From assembly GCA_029339505.1 (NCBI GenBank), contig JAQISU010000097.1:1333001-1397000 (forward strand): a DNA stretch of 64,000 bases, written 5' to 3'. Source of the DNA: Unio delphinus (Eukaryota; Mollusca; Bivalvia; Unionida; Unionidae). The notes beneath the pieces are model-generated. The model had not been told where the DNA came from. It ran no database searches and saw only the letters and a program-made list of their open reading frames with translations. The position numbers and the translations under genes are program-made. This document shows positions 60,893 through 64,000 of the stretch, in pieces (the stretch's first letter is position 1; each line of letters opens with the position of its first letter).

Positions 60893-61240
60893 GGGACTCA
60901 CCTCTTATGTTTTATTAGTGATCGGTACATGGGTCTCAACTCGTATGTTTCATTAGTGATTGGTACAGGGGTCTCAACTCGTATGTTTTATTAGTGATTG
61001 GTACAGGGGTCTCAACTCGTATGTTTCATTAGTGATTGGTACAAGGGCCTCAACTCGCCTGATTCATCAGTGATTGGTTCAAGGGCCTCAACTCGCCTGA
61101 TTCATTAATGATTGGAATAGTGATTTCAACTCGTCTGATTCATTAGTGATTGAAATAGCAATCTCAACTCGTCTTATTCATTTGTGATTGGAATAGCGAT
61201 CTCAACTCGTCTGATTCATTAGTGATTGGTATATGAACTT
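60893..61240. repeat. 37-bp minisatellite, about nine copies
   Basis: Units contain CATTAGTGATTGGTACAGGG and CTCAACTCGT, and they diverge to the right. Confidence 0.85.
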
Positions 61241-61794
61241 AGAGTCACCTGGTTTATGGATCTGAGCGCAACTGTTTTATTAGAGATTTGCATATTTACA
61301 TGGTCAGAAACTCATCCATTTTTATAACTATTGGTAAGGTGCAGGCGGATTGTATTAGTAGGAGTGTCAGCGTGGCGCCCTCTTCCCTCTGTTGAGCTTT
61401 AAACAGCCTACATATAGCTAAGTGGTAAATTTTTTTCACTGGATACGATCAAAATGAAGGTCTTTTTTCCATCACACAGACTCATTGCCTGCTTGTTTAG
61501 GCCCCTTCCCCTCCAAATAATATTCCTAGATCTGCCCCTAATTTGATCTCATCTCTTATACTAGTGATTGATATACGGGCCGAACTCGACTGTTCTAATA
61601 TTCTATACTGACATTAACTTATAATTTACTTTTTCAGGATACTGATACAATACAAAAAAATGGACTATAGAATTGTGCAAATTCATTTTCTTACATTTTT
61701 GCTTAATCTTATGATAGAGGTTGGTAGGTATGGTATTTAAGAATTCTACGGAAGAGTTAGTTTCGTTCATCTCAGATACTTTATTTATTTACAT
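61241..61794. other. No recognisable gene
   Basis: No ORF with a motif. Confidence 0.4.
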
Positions 61795-62235
61795 CAACAC
61801 ACATGCTTTCTGAAGAACAAGTTCTAACTTCTGTCAAAGAAAACACACACGCTTTTTGAAAGGAATTGTACCTGCTGTCAAAAACAGCACATACGCTTTC
61901 TGAAGGGAAATTTTAACTTGTCAAAGACAACACACACTTTCTAAATGGAGATTTAAACTGCTTTAAAAGACAACACATACTCTTTCTGAACGGAATTGAA
62001 ACTGCTATACAAGACAGCACACACTCTTTGTGAAGAGAATGTTCTACGCTTGTCAAAGACAACACACCCTTTGTGAAGGGAGATTCTAAATGCTGTCAAA
62101 AACAACACACACACTTTCTGAAAGGAAGTTCGAACTACTGTCAATTAGAACACAAATGCGTTCTGAACGGAGTTCTAACTACCGTCATAGACAACACACG
62201 CGCTTTCTTAAGGGAAGTTTTAATTGCTGTTACGT
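61795..62235. repeat. Minisatellite, unit about 43 bp
   Basis: Units contain CTGTCAAAGACAACACACAC and CTTTCTGAAGGGAA. A stray unit lies near 63001-63040. Confidence 0.85.
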
Positions 62236-63369
62236 GCTTAGGCTCTAATAAACAGTAACATAGAAAGAGTGAAAATAACAAGCTTGTAAAAACTTAATAA
62301 ACAATTTATTGAGCACAAATATTTTCCAGAAAAGAAAAATAAACTTAAGGTTTTAAGAATCAATTCAAAAAATTAATCCAAAAATAACTCAAAATATAAT
62401 CCACTAGTGATATTGCAAAAGTCCTGGTAATAAAATGTCCTAATAATTCCCAGTTCGAATCTTGGTGAAGCATCCAAGATGGAAGACGATGTCACGTGAT
62501 GAAGTCAGTTCTGGTCTTATGAAATTCAATGAGCACAATTATTTCCCAGATAAATAACAAAATAAATCCTCTTGAGACAAACGAATTGAAATAATTTCTA
62601 GTAATTTAAAATAACTTAAATCGACACACAACTTAGTATTCTAACAGCCCAACTTCTACTAAATAGTTCGCTCCAAAACATAATTTATATGCCTGTGTTT
62701 ACGTAAACAAGGAAGGGGTCACATGATCTTCTAGAATCTGTAGAACAAATTTACGTTCAAAAAATCAAACTAAAAATAGAAAGATGTTTGTAACAAAGCT
62801 CCATAATGTCCTTGGAATCAACCAATCATTTTAAAAGCTTGTTTACAACTCTGAAGCCAAGTCAGAAATGAGATCATCCCACTTTTTTTTAAAAAAGTAT
62901 CTCCCAAGGAATGAATCTTAACCTTAAAATGTCAAATTTAAATCTGACAAACAAACAATTAAAATAAAAATAAATGACTTAAATCAAATATACGTAAAAC
63001 TGCTGTCAAAGAGAACACACACTTTCTGAATGGGGAAGTTTGATACTGTCAGAATTCAAGTTCCTGATTGTGCGTCAGATCTGCAGGTAAGATTTGTTAG
63101 ATGGTCTATATGTAACCGTGTCATTATCCAGCTTAGATCTTACAAAAGTTTTGTGCATCCGGAGTACTGCTTTCCGGTTTACTCCACATCCTGTGTTTGC
63201 CACAACTGGTAGTAGATCTAGGAAACATTTATGACATTTGTCATTGAGGATGTAATATGCAGAAGGAAAACTAGTTCCTCTCAATACTAAATTTACTCTC
63301 TTCTAAAACAGAGACATGACAGCCGCAAACTAGTGTTTGCGATGGCTGCAAATATAATATAAAAAATGA
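62236..63369. other. No recognisable gene
   Basis: AT-rich. The short ORFs at 63030-63284 overlap on both strands and have no motif. Confidence 0.4.
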
Positions 63370-63480
63370 ATTGATATGTCAAGAGTGTAATCAAAGTCTA
63401 TGAAGCAAGAGTGTAATAAAAGGCTATTAAGCCAGATTGTAATAAAAGGCTACGAAGCCAGATGTAATTTGCATGGGCTT
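63370..63480. repeat. Short tandem repeat, about 28 bp, four copies
   Basis: Units contain GTAATAAAAGGCTATGAAGC. Confidence 0.8.
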
Positions 63481-63762
63481 TTGGTATGGTTGCATTTTGT
63501 TTCGTGCATCAAACGAAAACGCTAAGTAACATCTTGATATTTAATTATCAGACAGTGAAAATTGATACGTGTTTTCTTGAAATGGATACTGCAGCTATTT
63601 TTGTTCTTCCTTAACCTTTGATATTGTTAATCTACAATAAGTTCAAAATAGAAAACAAATTGCTTTTCTTCTATAATTTTATCTGGTTGTTGACTGGGTA
63701 CATATTACATAATCTGTAGTTTCGTAAACCATTAGGGTACTTACAATCCCGTTACATTTGAG

Positions 63763-64000
63763 ACCTCGAGAGACCTAGTGATCCAAGGCACTCGCCTTCA
63801 CAGATCACTCATATGTTACCTCGGCCGTGTGAATTCTAGTCTCGACTCGGCCAGCGTGGGTAAATAAGAAAGCTTGCCAGTAGCTTCCGTTGGATCGGTG
63901 GTACATCCGCCGGTTTTCTAGGGTTCTTCCTCGCTCAAATATACTGGCCGACTTCTATAGCCTATCAAGCGCTAAAAATAGCGTTTTATTCACAAAGCCA
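63763..64000 (+). mobile_element. tRNA-derived SINE, first family, cut by the window end
   Basis: Shares GAAAGCTTGCCAGTAGCTTC, the GGTTCTTCCTC block, ATACTGGCCG and TATAGCCTAT with 31488-31741. The tRNA-like head is diverged. Confidence 0.75.

Overview
The window reads as nuclear DNA of a marine invertebrate, most plausibly a mollusc (inference). It is AT-rich and gene-poor, and it is dominated by minisatellites, microsatellites, tRNA-derived SINEs and transposons. The only host gene part I recognise is one spliced exon of an IGF2BP/Imp-type RNA-binding protein at 5584-5755 on the minus strand.

The main content is a 15.1 kb Polinton/Maverick-like (virus-like) element at 9807-24921. It has 322-bp terminal inverted repeats that look identical by eye and a 5-bp target duplication (CTACC). 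It sits inside a 26-bp satellite that continues on both sides (about 9530-9806 and 24922-27105). Its left part, on the minus strand, is a morphogenesis module: major capsid protein, adenovirus-type protease, a pVI-like minor protein, a fibre-like protein and several capsid-associated proteins. A repeat-rich spacer (16800-17720) and an HNH homing-type endonuclease gene separate this from the replication module. The replication module is a plus-strand run that joins a B-family-polymerase-like palm region, a superfamily 1 helicase and an HNH nuclease, in place of the usual protein-primed polymerase. The right end holds a DDE integrase, a zinc-ribbon plus phospholipase A2-like protein, and an A32-type packaging ATPase. 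Capsid protein, minor protein, ATPase and zinc-finger genes are open. Many other genes are broken, mostly at homopolymer runs, which suggests either assembly indels or early decay.

A second, more diverged and heavily decayed element of the same family lies at 32621-39410 in the opposite orientation. Only its morphogenesis module is left, in the same gene order, and its capsid gene is split by a 197-bp hAT-type MITE whose sister copy sits at 6580-6773. A third fragment, about 0.3 kb, lies at 52754-53060.

The rest, region by region: 80-3041 is a composite transposon-like repeat with both halves duplicated in tandem. 7856-8310, 27900-28150, 30267-30495, 41513-44092, 48118-48359, 49165-49475, 54400-60510, 60713-61240, 61795-62235 and 63370-63480 are minisatellites. 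44343-47766 is an inactivated non-LTR retrotransposon inserted in another minisatellite. 31488-31741, 48360-48656 and 63763-64000 are SINEs. Stretches such as 28151-30240, 39411-41512, 49973-52350 and 62236-63365 show no gene I can support.
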